DNA of 60,338 bases from CAZOIA01 sp964579675 (GTDB taxonomy: Bacteria; Planctomycetota; Phycisphaerae; UBA1845; PWPN01): the NCBI GenBank assembly GCA_964579675.1, contig CAZOIA010000008.1:1-60338 (forward strand). Reading direction: 5' to 3'. Below are positions 36,577 through 45,694 of the stretch, piece by piece. The translations under genes were made by a program, and so were the position numbers. The stretch's first letter is position 1, and each line of letters opens with the position of its first letter. The notes below the pieces were generated by a model that saw nothing but the letters and a program-made list of their open reading frames with translations, was not told where the DNA came from and did not search any database.

Positions 36577-38220
36577 GGCAACCTGAGCCGCGACGACGGG
36601 TTCGACGGCGACAGCGACGACCGCTTCGAGTACAGCTACGACCTGGAAAACCGGCTGACCGAGGTGGGCTACGACGACGACGGAGACGCGCAGAACCCGT
36701 TGACGGTCGTGGCCGAGTATCGGTATGATGCCACCGGTCGGCGGATCGAGTACATCGACCATACCCGCAGCCTGACGACGCGGTACTACTACGACGGTCA
36801 GAACGTGATCCTCGAGACGGACGAGAGCGACGATACGCAGCGTGCGTACGTGAATGGCCCGCAGTACATCGACGAGCGGGGGGTGATGCGCTGCTACGAG
36901 GCCGGCGAGATCCAGGACCACTACTACCTGCTGGCCGAGCTGTACACGGTGGCGGGGTTGGCGGACTGCCGGGGGTGGCTGGAGGAGGTGGCGGTTTACG
37001 ACACCTACGGCGATGCTGATATCCGGGCCTGGCCTCCTGGAGATATCTCGAATCGCGACGGGACGACGGGCTGGGAGGATTCGGGTTTGATCTGGAGCAT
37101 GCAAGATGCCGGGGAGTTCGATCCGCTGTGCGATGCGGACTTCGACGGCGACGTGGATATGGACGACGTGTACGCGGTGGTGGCAATCGTGAACAACCCA
37201 GCCATCAACCAGGCCGTCGAGACGACGTACAGCGCCCTGGACAATCCCTACTTCTTCACCGGCAGAACCACCGACACCCTCCACGCCGACGACCTGCTCA
37301 TCGAGAACGATGGGGACTTCAAACGCGTCCAGGACAACCGCAACCGAATGTACGATCCGAAGCATGGCAGGTGGTTGCAGCGAGACCCGTTGACACGCAA
37401 CCCGCGCGCAGGTGCGGGATTCCAGGACGGGATCAATGTCTATGAATACGTTAAGACCAAGCCAACCTTAGGCCTCGATCCAAGTGGCCTTGAGTACTGG
37501 GATTATGACGACAGTGGCACGTGCGAGTTGTGCATCAAACGGCCACTGGTGGCTAGCTTGGGAGGCGAGAGATGCCGAACGACGATTCCATGCTGCATCA
37601 AGTACCTGAGGAAGGGATGGACCGCTAAGGAACGGAAAGAGTACATAGCGAACGCGACGTGCGGCGAGGCCGAGGAGTGCTGTGATAAGAACGACAAGCC
37701 TTGCTGGTCACAGAAAGACTACAACAGAATCATGGCGGGCGCCCAGGGGTACTCCAATGTCCACGGCAAGTATTGGCCGATGTGTTGCACGCTGGTCAAG
37801 AAGATATGCGAGCATGATTGGCGTGGGGGCTTGACCTCCACCTTGCGCAAACGTTGCATCCTCGATGAGGCGAAATGCCGGGGCGGATGTAAGAACAACC
37901 CCTGCCACGCTGGTAATTGGATCGATCGGTATTGCCATATGGTCAAGGATGCTCAAGGTTCTATTTGCAAGCCCACACATCTGAAAACCTATGGTGAGCA
38001 CCCAATGTGGACGTTTCAGTGGTGTGAGGCATATCCACCTGCTACGAATGCGCATCTTGGCTTCTTGCAGTGCTCAGGCCAGAACTCGTGTATGGGCGCT
38101 TGCGAGCAGTACTGCTCAGACGAAACATATACGCCACCAGACAAGAAAGAGAAGTGCCTCCAACAATGCGAGGGCGCTTGCAAGCCCGCACCGTCCTATT
38201 CCGCCTGTGGAGGGCCGTAA
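36577..38220 (+). CDS. YD-repeat/Rhs core protein fragment with dockerin-like pair and Cys-rich C-terminal tip
   Basis: 548 codons open from 36577 (first ATG at 36664), so the N-terminal filament part is missing. Order: YD repeats (DDRFEYSYDLENRLTEVGY, YRYDATGRRIEYIDH, RYYYDGQNVILE), a dockerin-like pair (GDISNRDGTTGWEDSGLIW, then DADFDGDVDMDDVYAVVAIV), the RHS core (NRMYDPKHGRWLQRDPLTRN, DGINVYEYVKTKPTLGLDPS) and a tip of about 235 residues from EYWDYDDSG with 27 cysteines (for example CCIKYL, EECCDKN, PMCC, KCRGGCKNNPC). The RHS boundary followed by an unrelated tip is the layout of polymorphic toxins. The tip family is unknown to me. Confidence 0.85.
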   Translation, partial: GNLSRDDGFDGDSDDRFEYSYDLENRLTEVGYDDDGDAQNPLTVVAEYRYDATGRRIEYIDHTRSLTTRYYYDGQNVILETDESDDTQRAYVNGPQYIDERGVMRCYEAGEIQDHYYLLAELYTVAGLADCRGWLEEVAVYDTYGDADIRAWPPGDISNRDGTTGWEDSGLIWSMQDAGEFDPLCDADFDGDVDMDDVYAVVAIVNNPAINQAVETTYSALDNPYFFTGRTTDTLHADDLLIENDGDFKRVQDNRNRMYDPKHGRWLQRDPLTRNPRAGAGFQDGINVYEYVKTKPTLGLDPSGLEYWDYDDSGTCELCIKRPLVASLGGERCRTTIPCCIKYLRKGWTAKERKEYIANATCGEAEECCDKNDKPCWSQKDYNRIMAGAQGYSNVHGKYWPMCCTLVKKICEHDWRGGLTSTLRKRCILDEAKCRGGCKNNPCHAGNWIDRYCHMVKDAQGSICKPTHLKTYGEHPMWTFQWCEAYPPATNAHLGFLQCSGQNSCMGACEQYCSDETYTPPDKKEKCLQQCEGACKPAPSYSACGGP

Positions 38221-38225
38221 TTCTT

Positions 38226-38846
38226 ATGCGGCGACGTACCCGCAAAGCGATGATTGTCTTTGGCGCCACGCTACTGAGCGTCCCCCTGCTCGCAGAACTC
38301 GCTTTCTTTCTACTCGGTTTGCAAGGCCCGACGCTTCTGTACATGAGCCCTGAGAGGGCTCGTGGTCTGGCGACAATAGGTCAGGAGTGGTCAGGAAAGG
38401 GAGCACTTCCCCCGGTCGTATGGGACTCGATGCGCGCTCGGTGGGGCGTTGTTCAGTTCAACGATTTTGCAAGTGACTTCTGGGGCGGGCTCACCGCTGA
38501 GCATGGACAGATGATGCTCGCAACCGGACCACAGGGGATTGCCTTCGCCCGCTGTAATGCTCCCGGTGAAGAAGGAAGAATGTATGGCGGCTACATGCGA
38601 AGTGTGGTCTGGATACCACATTGGGTTCTGCTCCCATTCGCGGCACTGTTCCCTGCCTACTACGTTTTGGCGCTCCTCTATGGCCCATTCTTCTGGGCAG
38701 ATTGGCTGGCCCGCAAGTGGACCGTAGGACCCGGACATTGTCAGCACTGCGGCTATAATCTTCGTGGCCTATACGAGAAACGTTGCCCCGAATGCGGAAT
38801 GCCGTTCGGAGAGGATTGCAGTCCGCACGGGTCATCTTGTCTCTAG
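38226..38846 (+). CDS. Small membrane protein with C-terminal zinc ribbon, next to the Rhs tip
   Basis: 206 aa from ATG 38226, 5 bp after the Rhs stop. Two hydrophobic regions: residues 9-28 (VFGATLLSVPLLAELAFFLL) and about 127-155 (IPHWVLLPFAALFPAYYVLALLYGPFFW). The tail reads GHCQHCGYNLRGLYEKRCPECGMPF, a double CxxC zinc ribbon of a kind common in planctomycete proteins. Such proteins occur widely, so immunity function is a suggestion from position only. No signal peptidase site. Confidence 0.75.
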   Translation: MRRRTRKAMIVFGATLLSVPLLAELAFFLLGLQGPTLLYMSPERARGLATIGQEWSGKGALPPVVWDSMRARWGVVQFNDFASDFWGGLTAEHGQMMLATGPQGIAFARCNAPGEEGRMYGGYMRSVVWIPHWVLLPFAALFPAYYVLALLYGPFFWADWLARKWTVGPGHCQHCGYNLRGLYEKRCPECGMPFGEDCSPHGSSCL

Positions 38847-39092
38847 TTGCTCCGTGTCTTATCCTTGGCCACCATACCTGCCTCGCTACAGATTGTTGCC
38901 TCAACACCCCCTCACCACGCACAGCAGCACCAGTCCCCCGACGATCCACCCTTGACACGCGACGCGGCTGCGCCGCTGTGCAACGCTGACGCGTTCGTCT
39001 CGCGTCAAGGGCTTTGCTGTCCACCACTGTTCATCTCCGACGTCAGATGCGCCGTCTGGCGACTTCGACTTGCGCGTATACAGCGGTCGGCC
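38847..39092. other. Region between membrane protein and second Rhs copy, no gene recognised
   Basis: About 245 bp with no recognisable protein family on either strand. It contains an imperfect inverted repeat, CTTGACACGCGAC (38952-38964) with GTCTCGCGTCAAG (38998-39010), which could act as a terminator or recombination site. Confidence 0.4.
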
Positions 39093-40020
39093 ATGATCGG
39101 CTACACCTCCCCCTCCCAGGTCACCACGGTCTTTGAGTATGACCTGGTCGGCAACCGGGAGGCCGTCACGGACACGCTGAACGGTATCACGCGGACGTAT
39201 ACGCCGAACGTGGCCAACGAGTACACTCAGATCGCGGCGGACGGAGTTAACCAGGGTGTTCTTTATGACGTCCGGGGCAACCTGAGCCGCGACGACGGGT
39301 TCGATGACGACAGCGATGACCGCTTCGAGTACAGCTACGACCTGGAAAACCGGCTGACCGAGGTCGGCTACGACGACGACGGAGACGGGCAGAACCCGTT
39401 GACGGTCGTGGCCGAGTATCGGTATGATGCCAACGGCCGGCGGATCGAGTACATCGACCACACCCGCAGCCTGACGACGCGGTACTACTACGACGGTCAG
39501 AACGTGATCCTCGAGACGGACGAGAGCGACGATACGCAGCGTGCGTACGTGAATGGCCCGCAGTACATCGACGAGCGGGGGGTGATGCGCTGCTACGAGG
39601 CCGGCGAGATCCAGGACCACTACTACCTGCTGGCCGAGCTGTACACGGTGGCGGGGTTGGCGGACTGCCGGGGGTGGCTGGAGGAGGTGGCGGTTTACGA
39701 CACCTACGGCGATGCTGATATCCGGGCCTGGCCTCCTGGAGATATCTCGAATCGCGACGGGACGACGGGCTGGGAGGATTCGGGTTTGATCTGGAGCATG
39801 CAAGATGCCGGGGAGTTCGATCCGCTGTGCGATGCGGACTTCGACGGCGACGTGGATATGGACGACGTGTACGCGGTGGTGGCAATCGTGAACAACCCAG
39901 CCATCAACCAGGCCGTCGAGACGACGTACAGCGCCCTGGACAATCCCTACTTCTTCACCGGCAGAACCACCGACACCCTCCACGCCGACGACCTGCTCGT
40001 CGCCAACGATCCCGACGGCA
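39093..40020 (+). pseudogene. Second YD-repeat/Rhs copy, truncated
   Basis: Begins in the repeat region (QVTTVFEYDLVGNREAVTD) and runs through the same YD repeats and dockerin-like pair as the first copy. The 723 bp 39276-39998 align to 36577-37299 without gaps at offset 2699; differences are confined to about the first 190 bp and the remaining 530 are identical. Just after TTDTLHADDLL it departs into sequence antisense to a transposase remnant, so no RHS core and no tip remain. The 5' end is also missing. Confidence 0.85.
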
Positions 40021-40021
40021 C

Positions 40022-40270
40022 CGGCCGCCCCGGACGCTTGTGCTGGTCTGGCGGCTTCTTGTCCTTGTCCTTGCGCCGAAAGGGGGCGGCCTGGCGTGCG
40101 GTGGCTCGTTCCAATTCCTCGATGCGCCGCCGAAGCTGGGGCACGAGTTGCTCAAGCTCGTGAACGTTCTGGCGGAGCGAGTCATTCTCCGCCTCGAGTT
40201 GTTGAAGTTGCTGATGGAGCGACTGGTTCTCCGCTTCGTGTTGCTGCCAGGCTGCTTGCCGTTTCGCCAC
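40022..40270 (-). mobile_element. IS66-family transposase N-terminal remnant
   Basis: Minus strand reads VAKRQAAWQQHEAENQSL, HQQLQQLEAENDSLRQN, QLVPQLRRRIEELERATARQ, AAPFRRKDKDKKPPDQHKRPGRP. A coiled N-terminus followed by the R.QAAPF..K.....KRPGR stretch is characteristic of IS66 transposases (TnpC). Only about 83 residues remain, there is no catalytic DDE domain, and I see no terminal inverted repeats. It joins the second Rhs copy on one side and the CBM9/PDZ gene tail on the other. Confidence 0.8.
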
Positions 40271-40287
40271 GCCGCGGTCGGCCCGGA

Positions 40288-43200
40288 CTATTCGCGGGGG
40301 TAGATGTAGACCGGCAGGCTGTCCTCCGCGCACACAGTCCCGTCGGCGGTCTCGACTCTTACCGTGAGGCGATAGCGTCCCGGCGGTGACTGCGTCCTGA
40401 CGGTAAGGCTGTGCTCCCGAGCTTGGGGTGACAGCGGCAGGTTTATCCGGCTCATGACGGGCGGCGTATGGGGCGAGTCGAGCGACTGGAGCACCGCCAC
40501 CACGTCGGCCTCTGGTGCGTCGAGAGATTGCAACCTCTCCAGTTTTGCACCGGAGTCCCGCCCGGCGGGTGACCTCGCCGCAACAACCAGTCGGAAGCTG
40601 CCCCCCTCCTCAGTCGCCCGCCGCCGCCACAGCAATGCGGCCGAAACCAAGTCCTTCCTGGGTGAGGGGTCGAAACGGAGGGTGGCGAAATCCCGCGTAT
40701 TCTTCCCGAGCGTCATCGCGGGCAGACGCAGTTCGAGCCGCCCTTCCCGCTGCCCGCCGCCGTCGTTGTCGTTCACCACGATGTCAAACCCGACCGCAGG
40801 CCAGAGGTCCGGCACCATCGGCATGAGTTCAGCAAGCGGAATCGCCGCCTCGTAGATCGTCCGGCCCTGCTCGGGAACGATCCTGACGCGGACGCTTGTC
40901 ATCAGCCCCAGCGGCTGGCCCCGCCGGCCGTGCCAGCGCCACGCAAAAGCCCGGCCTTCCTTGAGAATAAGGCCGATCTCGTGATCCTCCTCGCCGTACT
41001 TCCCGCCGGAACGCCGCTCCAGCGTCGGGTCGAAGCCGAACTGGACGCAGTCACCCTTCCAGTACTCCCATCCCCAGCACCGTTGCGAGTGAACGTCGTC
41101 CGTCACGCGGGCGGCGACGTACAGATGGTCGTCATCAACGGCCAGGGCAACCTCCGCTGCCAGATCACCGGGAGCGCCGAAGTGATACCGGCCGCTGCGC
41201 CGCAGCTTAAAGGGGATCCTCTCCCCGTCACGTTGACCCATGTACCGGCGGAGCCTCTGAAACATCTGGAAGTGCCAGTCGATCTTCCCATTACCCGACC
41301 CGGTGATAACGTCGCCTTCCCGGATGCCCGCCTTGGCCGCGGGTGAGCCGGCCTCGACCCCGGTAACGACGACACCCTTGCCGCGGAAGTCTTCCAGGAC
41401 GTACTTCTTCTCGAACTCCGGCGTGATCTGCTCGAGCTTCATGCCCAGCATGCCCTTGAAGGTCTCGAAGTCCTTTCGCCACTTCTCGTTGGAGATGTCA
41501 TTGACGACCGTTGCCTCGGCATCGACCACGTCCGGGAAGCCATGTGCGCCACTGTCCAGCGAAATCCAATCCGCGTTGTTCCAGTCGGCAAGCCTGCCGT
41601 CGATTATGATCTTGCCGGCGCGTTTGGCGAGGCAGTCGGGCTGGCCGGCGGCCCGGTCAGTTACGTTGGGCACCGGATCGTCCTCGAATTCGAGCGAGAG
41701 ACTCGTGGCGGCCCGGGCTTGACGCCGCGGGGGTTCCACATCCACTGAGCCGTCCGGGCGAACGATGGCCAATCGCTCGTACCCGAGATCACGAATCCGC
41801 GGCTCATCCACCAGGAAGTCGAAGGGGATCCCCCGGCGCGAACAGATGATACCCTCCCACAGGCCGGCGGCCGAGATGTCGGCGTAGCTGGCACCCTCAC
41901 GCGAGTGCTGCTCGGGCTCTGACCCCCAGGTGCCGTGCCACGAGAAAACGTAACCGGACGGGAACGCAATGCCGACCCTGGCGCTGCGGTTCAGTTTTCG
42001 GATGTCGCCGCGGGGATGCTTCGCGATGTGATCCTTGAGGCCGCGGGCAATCGCCTCCTGGACATGGAACGGCATCTCGGGGTAGTGAGCCCAGAACCAG
42101 ACGTACTTCGCTCCCATGTCGTACGCCTGCTTCATCGCGGGCAGGCGAAGTTCCGGATCGCCCTCGGGGTAAACGCTCACGCCCCAGTCGCCGTCGAACG
42201 CCCGGGCGGCTCCACGGAGAAATGCGTTCAGGCAGTTCACTTGATCCCGGAATGTCAGGCTGTCCAAACCCTCATTGCCGAACAGTTCCTCGGGATGCCA
42301 GCCGTACCCGCGCGTCACGTACCGACCCTCGTGTACGATCCCCGGTGCGCCGGCCGCCAGTTGGTACCACGCCGACCAGTAGTCGGTATCCCACGAGACA
42401 CGATTGCGGGCGTACAGGTCGAGGGTGCCCAGGTCTACCTGGTGGGCGGGCGTGATCCGGTAACGTTCGAGCGTATAGAACGACGCGACCCGCTGCCGGA
42501 GTGCCTCCGCCACCTGTTCGGGTCCCAGCGGATTATGGGGTATGCCGCCGCTCCAGCCGAGGCGAACCATAGGCTCATCGAGAAATCCCCCGCCCGGAAC
42601 CCAGTTGCTCCGGTAGAAGGTGTCCGGAAACGCGGGCGTCGTGCGGAAGAACACTGCACGATCGAGCATCCATCCGAGTCGCTCCACGTTTCCGGCGGGG
42701 AAGTAGTTCAGGCCCGCCCGGACCATCGTGTCGAAATCCTCGCGGGCATAAAGCCGCCGCTTCGGGTCGGCACCCTTGGTCGGCGGCTCCACGAGCTCCA
42801 TCGTCTGGGCTCCTATCAGGAGATCGCATCTCAGGTCCAGAACGATTGGATCGTCAAACGATACGCGTGCCGGCTCATCGAAGAACGGCGTGCGAACGCA
42901 TACGTGGCCGATGAACGCTCCGGCCGACGCGAACCCGTCCTCGTACACCGCGTCGCAGGCGGGCCGGGGCAGGAATGATTCCTCGAACTGCAGACCCGGA
43001 AGAAGTGCCCTGCCGGTGGAGCCGTCACGATACTCGATCACCCTGGCGTTCGCATCGCGGTACATGTACCGCTCGATTCGCCCGAGTCCGTCCGGGGAGG
43101 TCATGGCCACCCGCTCGGACAGGATTCGGACACCGTAGCGCTTTGCGTTGCGGGTCCCCGCGGTCAGCTCCCACCAGAACATCTCCTTGCCATCGACGTT

Positions 43201-43392
43201 TTCCCGGCCCGTGACCGCGAGGCGCAGGGCCGAGACGCACGGCACCTGGTGCTCTACGGAGGTGGAGACCAGGTAAAATGCCTGGCTGCCGACCTTGACC
43301 GGAGGGTCGCCGCCGGCCATCGCGGCCGCCGACAGCACTCCGACCCACAGAACCGAAGTCAGTAACCTCATCATGAAGTCGCGTAATCTCAT
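40288..43392 (-). CDS. Large secreted protein with CBM9-like domain split by a PDZ insertion
   Basis: 1034 aa. Signal peptide (MMRLLTSVLWVGVLSAAAMA). Residues 30-570 include a glycoside-hydrolase-like region (GGFLDEPMVRLGWSGGIP, YWSAWYQLAAGAPGIVHEGR, AYDMGAKYVWFWAHYPEMPF). A CBM9/DOMON-type domain starts at about 585 (IIIDGRLADWNNADWI), is interrupted at about 655-730 by a PDZ domain (GKGVVVTGVEAGSPAAKAGI, GDVITGSGN) and resumes with ALAVDDDHLYVAARVTDD and DCVQFGFDPTLE. A beta-rich end carries the peptide that is duplicated at 36229-36429. Start at 43392 or at the Met 18 bases in. Catalytic role unknown. Confidence 0.8.
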   Translation of the reverse strand: MRLRDFMMRLLTSVLWVGVLSAAAMAGGDPPVKVGSQAFYLVSTSVEHQVPCVSALRLAVTGRENVDGKEMFWWELTAGTRNAKRYGVRILSERVAMTSPDGLGRIERYMYRDANARVIEYRDGSTGRALLPGLQFEESFLPRPACDAVYEDGFASAGAFIGHVCVRTPFFDEPARVSFDDPIVLDLRCDLLIGAQTMELVEPPTKGADPKRRLYAREDFDTMVRAGLNYFPAGNVERLGWMLDRAVFFRTTPAFPDTFYRSNWVPGGGFLDEPMVRLGWSGGIPHNPLGPEQVAEALRQRVASFYTLERYRITPAHQVDLGTLDLYARNRVSWDTDYWSAWYQLAAGAPGIVHEGRYVTRGYGWHPEELFGNEGLDSLTFRDQVNCLNAFLRGAARAFDGDWGVSVYPEGDPELRLPAMKQAYDMGAKYVWFWAHYPEMPFHVQEAIARGLKDHIAKHPRGDIRKLNRSARVGIAFPSGYVFSWHGTWGSEPEQHSREGASYADISAAGLWEGIICSRRGIPFDFLVDEPRIRDLGYERLAIVRPDGSVDVEPPRRQARAATSLSLEFEDDPVPNVTDRAAGQPDCLAKRAGKIIIDGRLADWNNADWISLDSGAHGFPDVVDAEATVVNDISNEKWRKDFETFKGMLGMKLEQITPEFEKKYVLEDFRGKGVVVTGVEAGSPAAKAGIREGDVITGSGNGKIDWHFQMFQRLRRYMGQRDGERIPFKLRRSGRYHFGAPGDLAAEVALAVDDDHLYVAARVTDDVHSQRCWGWEYWKGDCVQFGFDPTLERRSGGKYGEEDHEIGLILKEGRAFAWRWHGRRGQPLGLMTSVRVRIVPEQGRTIYEAAIPLAELMPMVPDLWPAVGFDIVVNDNDGGGQREGRLELRLPAMTLGKNTRDFATLRFDPSPRKDLVSAALLWRRRATEEGGSFRLVVAARSPAGRDSGAKLERLQSLDAPEADVVAVLQSLDSPHTPPVMSRINLPLSPQAREHSLTVRTQSPPGRYRLTVRVETADGTVCAEDSLPVYIYPRE

Positions 43393-43689
43393 GAACCACT
43401 ACTCCATCGGCAAAATGAAGCCCAACACCAGCCGGTACGCTTGCCAGGATCTTCGGGCAGGGCAAGCGCGAGGTCAAGGCGATACCCGGACGGCGTCAAG
43501 GAGCATCCGGCGGTCCGCAGCGTCGGCGCAGTGCAGTCAATGCCCCGGCTCACCTCGTCTTCATTCGTGGTCCGTCCGTGGTCTCGAATCCTTCTCGCCG
43601 GGAGTCGTCCCGTGAGCGTTGCCGGTCCGTCGCGCCGCAGATACAATCGCCGCCCGTCCCGGATCTCATCCCTTTGAGAGGTAACGATC

Positions 43690-45579
43690 ATGTCCGTCAA
43701 ACGGGTCCTGCTGCTGTGCTGTTGGCTTACCGGGCTGGCCTGGGCCGAGCCGCTGACTCTGCCGTTGGATCAAAGGCCGAACTGGCTCGAGCAGGACGGC
43801 ATCGTGATGGCGGGCAGTTGGGAGCCGCTGCTGTTCCGCGTCCGCCGCGATGGAAGCGAGGGGTATAACCCGACTCCCGAGCAGCACGCAGCCTACCTGC
43901 GCGAGCATTCTCCCGAGATGGTCGGCCGATTGAAGGATCTCGGCGTCAACTTCGTCATGATGCACTGTTATAAGGGCGGCGGCCTGAAGGCTGAGCGAGA
44001 AAGCATGGCCGACGCGGTCCGCTTCGCGGAGCTCTGTCACGACGCAGGTCTGCGGGTCGGCGTCTACAACTACAGCGGCGCGTTCATCTGGGAGCTGTTC
44101 TTCAAAGAGGTTCCCGAGGCCCGGGACTGGGTCGTCCTCGACGAGAACGGCAAGCCGCGGACCTACTCGCCGACGGCGGCATACCGCTACTACTGGAACC
44201 GAAACCATCCCGACGCCCAGGCGTTCTACCGCAACCTCATCCGATTCGCGGTCAACGACGTCAAGGTTGACCTGCTCCACTTCGACAACTATAGCATCGG
44301 CCCCGGCCGCGACGTGGACTCCGTCCTGCGGTTCCGCCGGTACCTTCGCGAGACGTTCACGCCCGACCAGCTTGACCGGATGGGCATCGAGGACCTGGAT
44401 GCGGTGGAGCCGGCAATGACGGGCCCGCCGGACAACCTGCTTCGCCGGGCGTGGCTCGACTTCTCCTGCCGGTCGCTGGCTGATTCCTACCACGAGATGG
44501 TTCGCTATGCCCGCACGCTTCGCCCGGACGTTCTCGTGGAATGCAATCCCGGCGGCGTACGCGGCTGGATCAGCCCGCCGGTGGACCACGGCCGGCTTCT
44601 GCGGGGCGGCGAAGCGTTCTGGGATGAGGGCCGGCACCCCGGCTACCACGAAGGGCGACTGTGCTCGCGCATCTGCACCTACAAGGTCGCCCGCCGAATG
44701 GACAACATGACGTTCGCCTATGCCACCACGCCGCTGGAGATGGCTGAGTCGATGGCGTTCAACCGCGACTGCCTGGGGTGCATCTGCTGGTTTGAATACG
44801 GCAATCTTGTCGCCAGGCCCGGCTCGAAAGACCCGGTCTCACCCGACCTTGCTCCGTTCATCCGCTTCTTCCACGCGCGTCGCGAGCTGCTCCGCGATGC
44901 GGTCGTGGTGGCAGACGCAGCGGTGCTGCGCAGTTTCCCGTCTCAGGTGTTTGCCGATCCCGCCTACGCCCAGCTCACCGCCCGCGTTGAACAGGCGCTC
45001 ATCAATAACCGCATTCCATTCCAGATCATCTACGACCATCATCTCGACGACCTGAAGCGCTACCGCGCGGTCGTCCTCGCCGGCTGCATCGCCCTTTCCG
45101 ACCACCAGATCGGGCGGATCGAACGGTACGTCGCATCCGGCGGCCGGCTGTGCATCATCGGCCCGGTCGCCACCCACGACGAGTGGATGATTCCCCGGAC
45201 GAGACCTGTCCTCGATGACCTTCCGCCCGACCGCGCGATCCGCATCATCGGGAAGGACGATTGCCTCGACGCGATCAGCCAGGCGTGCGACAATGAGCTA
45301 TCGTTATCAGTCGACGCTGCGGAGGGGCTTTGTGCCGAGCTGACCCGACAGGCGGATCGACGCCTCGTGCACCTGGTCAACTACCGGTCCGACGGGGCGG
45401 TCGAAAACGTTGCCGTCGCCGTCCGCATCCCGGCCCGCAGAACTGTCAAGAGCGTAACCCTGGCAAGTCCGCAGCGAGACAGCGACACCGAGCTGCCTTT
45501 CAAAGAGCAAGCCGGCATGATCACCTTCACCGTGGATGCGGTGGAGGTCTATGAGATTGCCGCGATCACCCTGGAATAG
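43690..45579 (+). CDS. Secreted TIM-barrel glycoside-hydrolase-like protein with beta-galactosidase-type second domain
   Basis: 629 aa with a signal peptide (VKRVLLLCCWLTGLAWAEP). The barrel has RLKDLGVNFVMMHCYKGGG, DAGLRVGVYNYSGAFIWEL, VDLLHFDNYSIGPG, VLVECNPGGVRGW and GCICWFEYGNL, with Asp, Glu and Trp at sites expected for a hydrolase. From about residue 395 a GATase-like fold follows (LKRYRAVVLAGCIALSDHQIGRIERYVASGGRLCIIGP), as in the trimerisation domain of GH42-type beta-galactosidases. The C-terminus is beta-rich. Divergent from the CBM9/PDZ gene across a 297-bp gap in which nothing is recognised. Confidence 0.8.
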   Translation: MSVKRVLLLCCWLTGLAWAEPLTLPLDQRPNWLEQDGIVMAGSWEPLLFRVRRDGSEGYNPTPEQHAAYLREHSPEMVGRLKDLGVNFVMMHCYKGGGLKAERESMADAVRFAELCHDAGLRVGVYNYSGAFIWELFFKEVPEARDWVVLDENGKPRTYSPTAAYRYYWNRNHPDAQAFYRNLIRFAVNDVKVDLLHFDNYSIGPGRDVDSVLRFRRYLRETFTPDQLDRMGIEDLDAVEPAMTGPPDNLLRRAWLDFSCRSLADSYHEMVRYARTLRPDVLVECNPGGVRGWISPPVDHGRLLRGGEAFWDEGRHPGYHEGRLCSRICTYKVARRMDNMTFAYATTPLEMAESMAFNRDCLGCICWFEYGNLVARPGSKDPVSPDLAPFIRFFHARRELLRDAVVVADAAVLRSFPSQVFADPAYAQLTARVEQALINNRIPFQIIYDHHLDDLKRYRAVVLAGCIALSDHQIGRIERYVASGGRLCIIGPVATHDEWMIPRTRPVLDDLPPDRAIRIIGKDDCLDAISQACDNELSLSVDAAEGLCAELTRQADRRLVHLVNYRSDGAVENVAVAVRIPARRTVKSVTLASPQRDSDTELPFKEQAGMITFTVDAVEVYEIAAITLE

Positions 45580-45694
45580 GGCACTTGCCCTTCTCTTGTA
45601 GGGTGTCGAGGCGGAAAACCCCTGCCAACAGGCGTTTTTCGGCCGGGAAACCGCTACACTCAAACGTTAAGTGCTGTAGTCGTCGGCACCGGCC

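Noticed and set aside
36055..37365. 436-codon minus-strand frame across the Rhs core and the duplicated gene tail
   Set aside because: It is antisense to the YD repeats and joins unrelated segments; only the short IS66 and gene-tail pieces within are meaningful.
38952..39010. Integron attC-like or transposon end between the Rhs copies
   Set aside because: The inverted repeat is imperfect and lacks the conserved GTTRRRY/RYYYAAC boxes, and no integrase is near.
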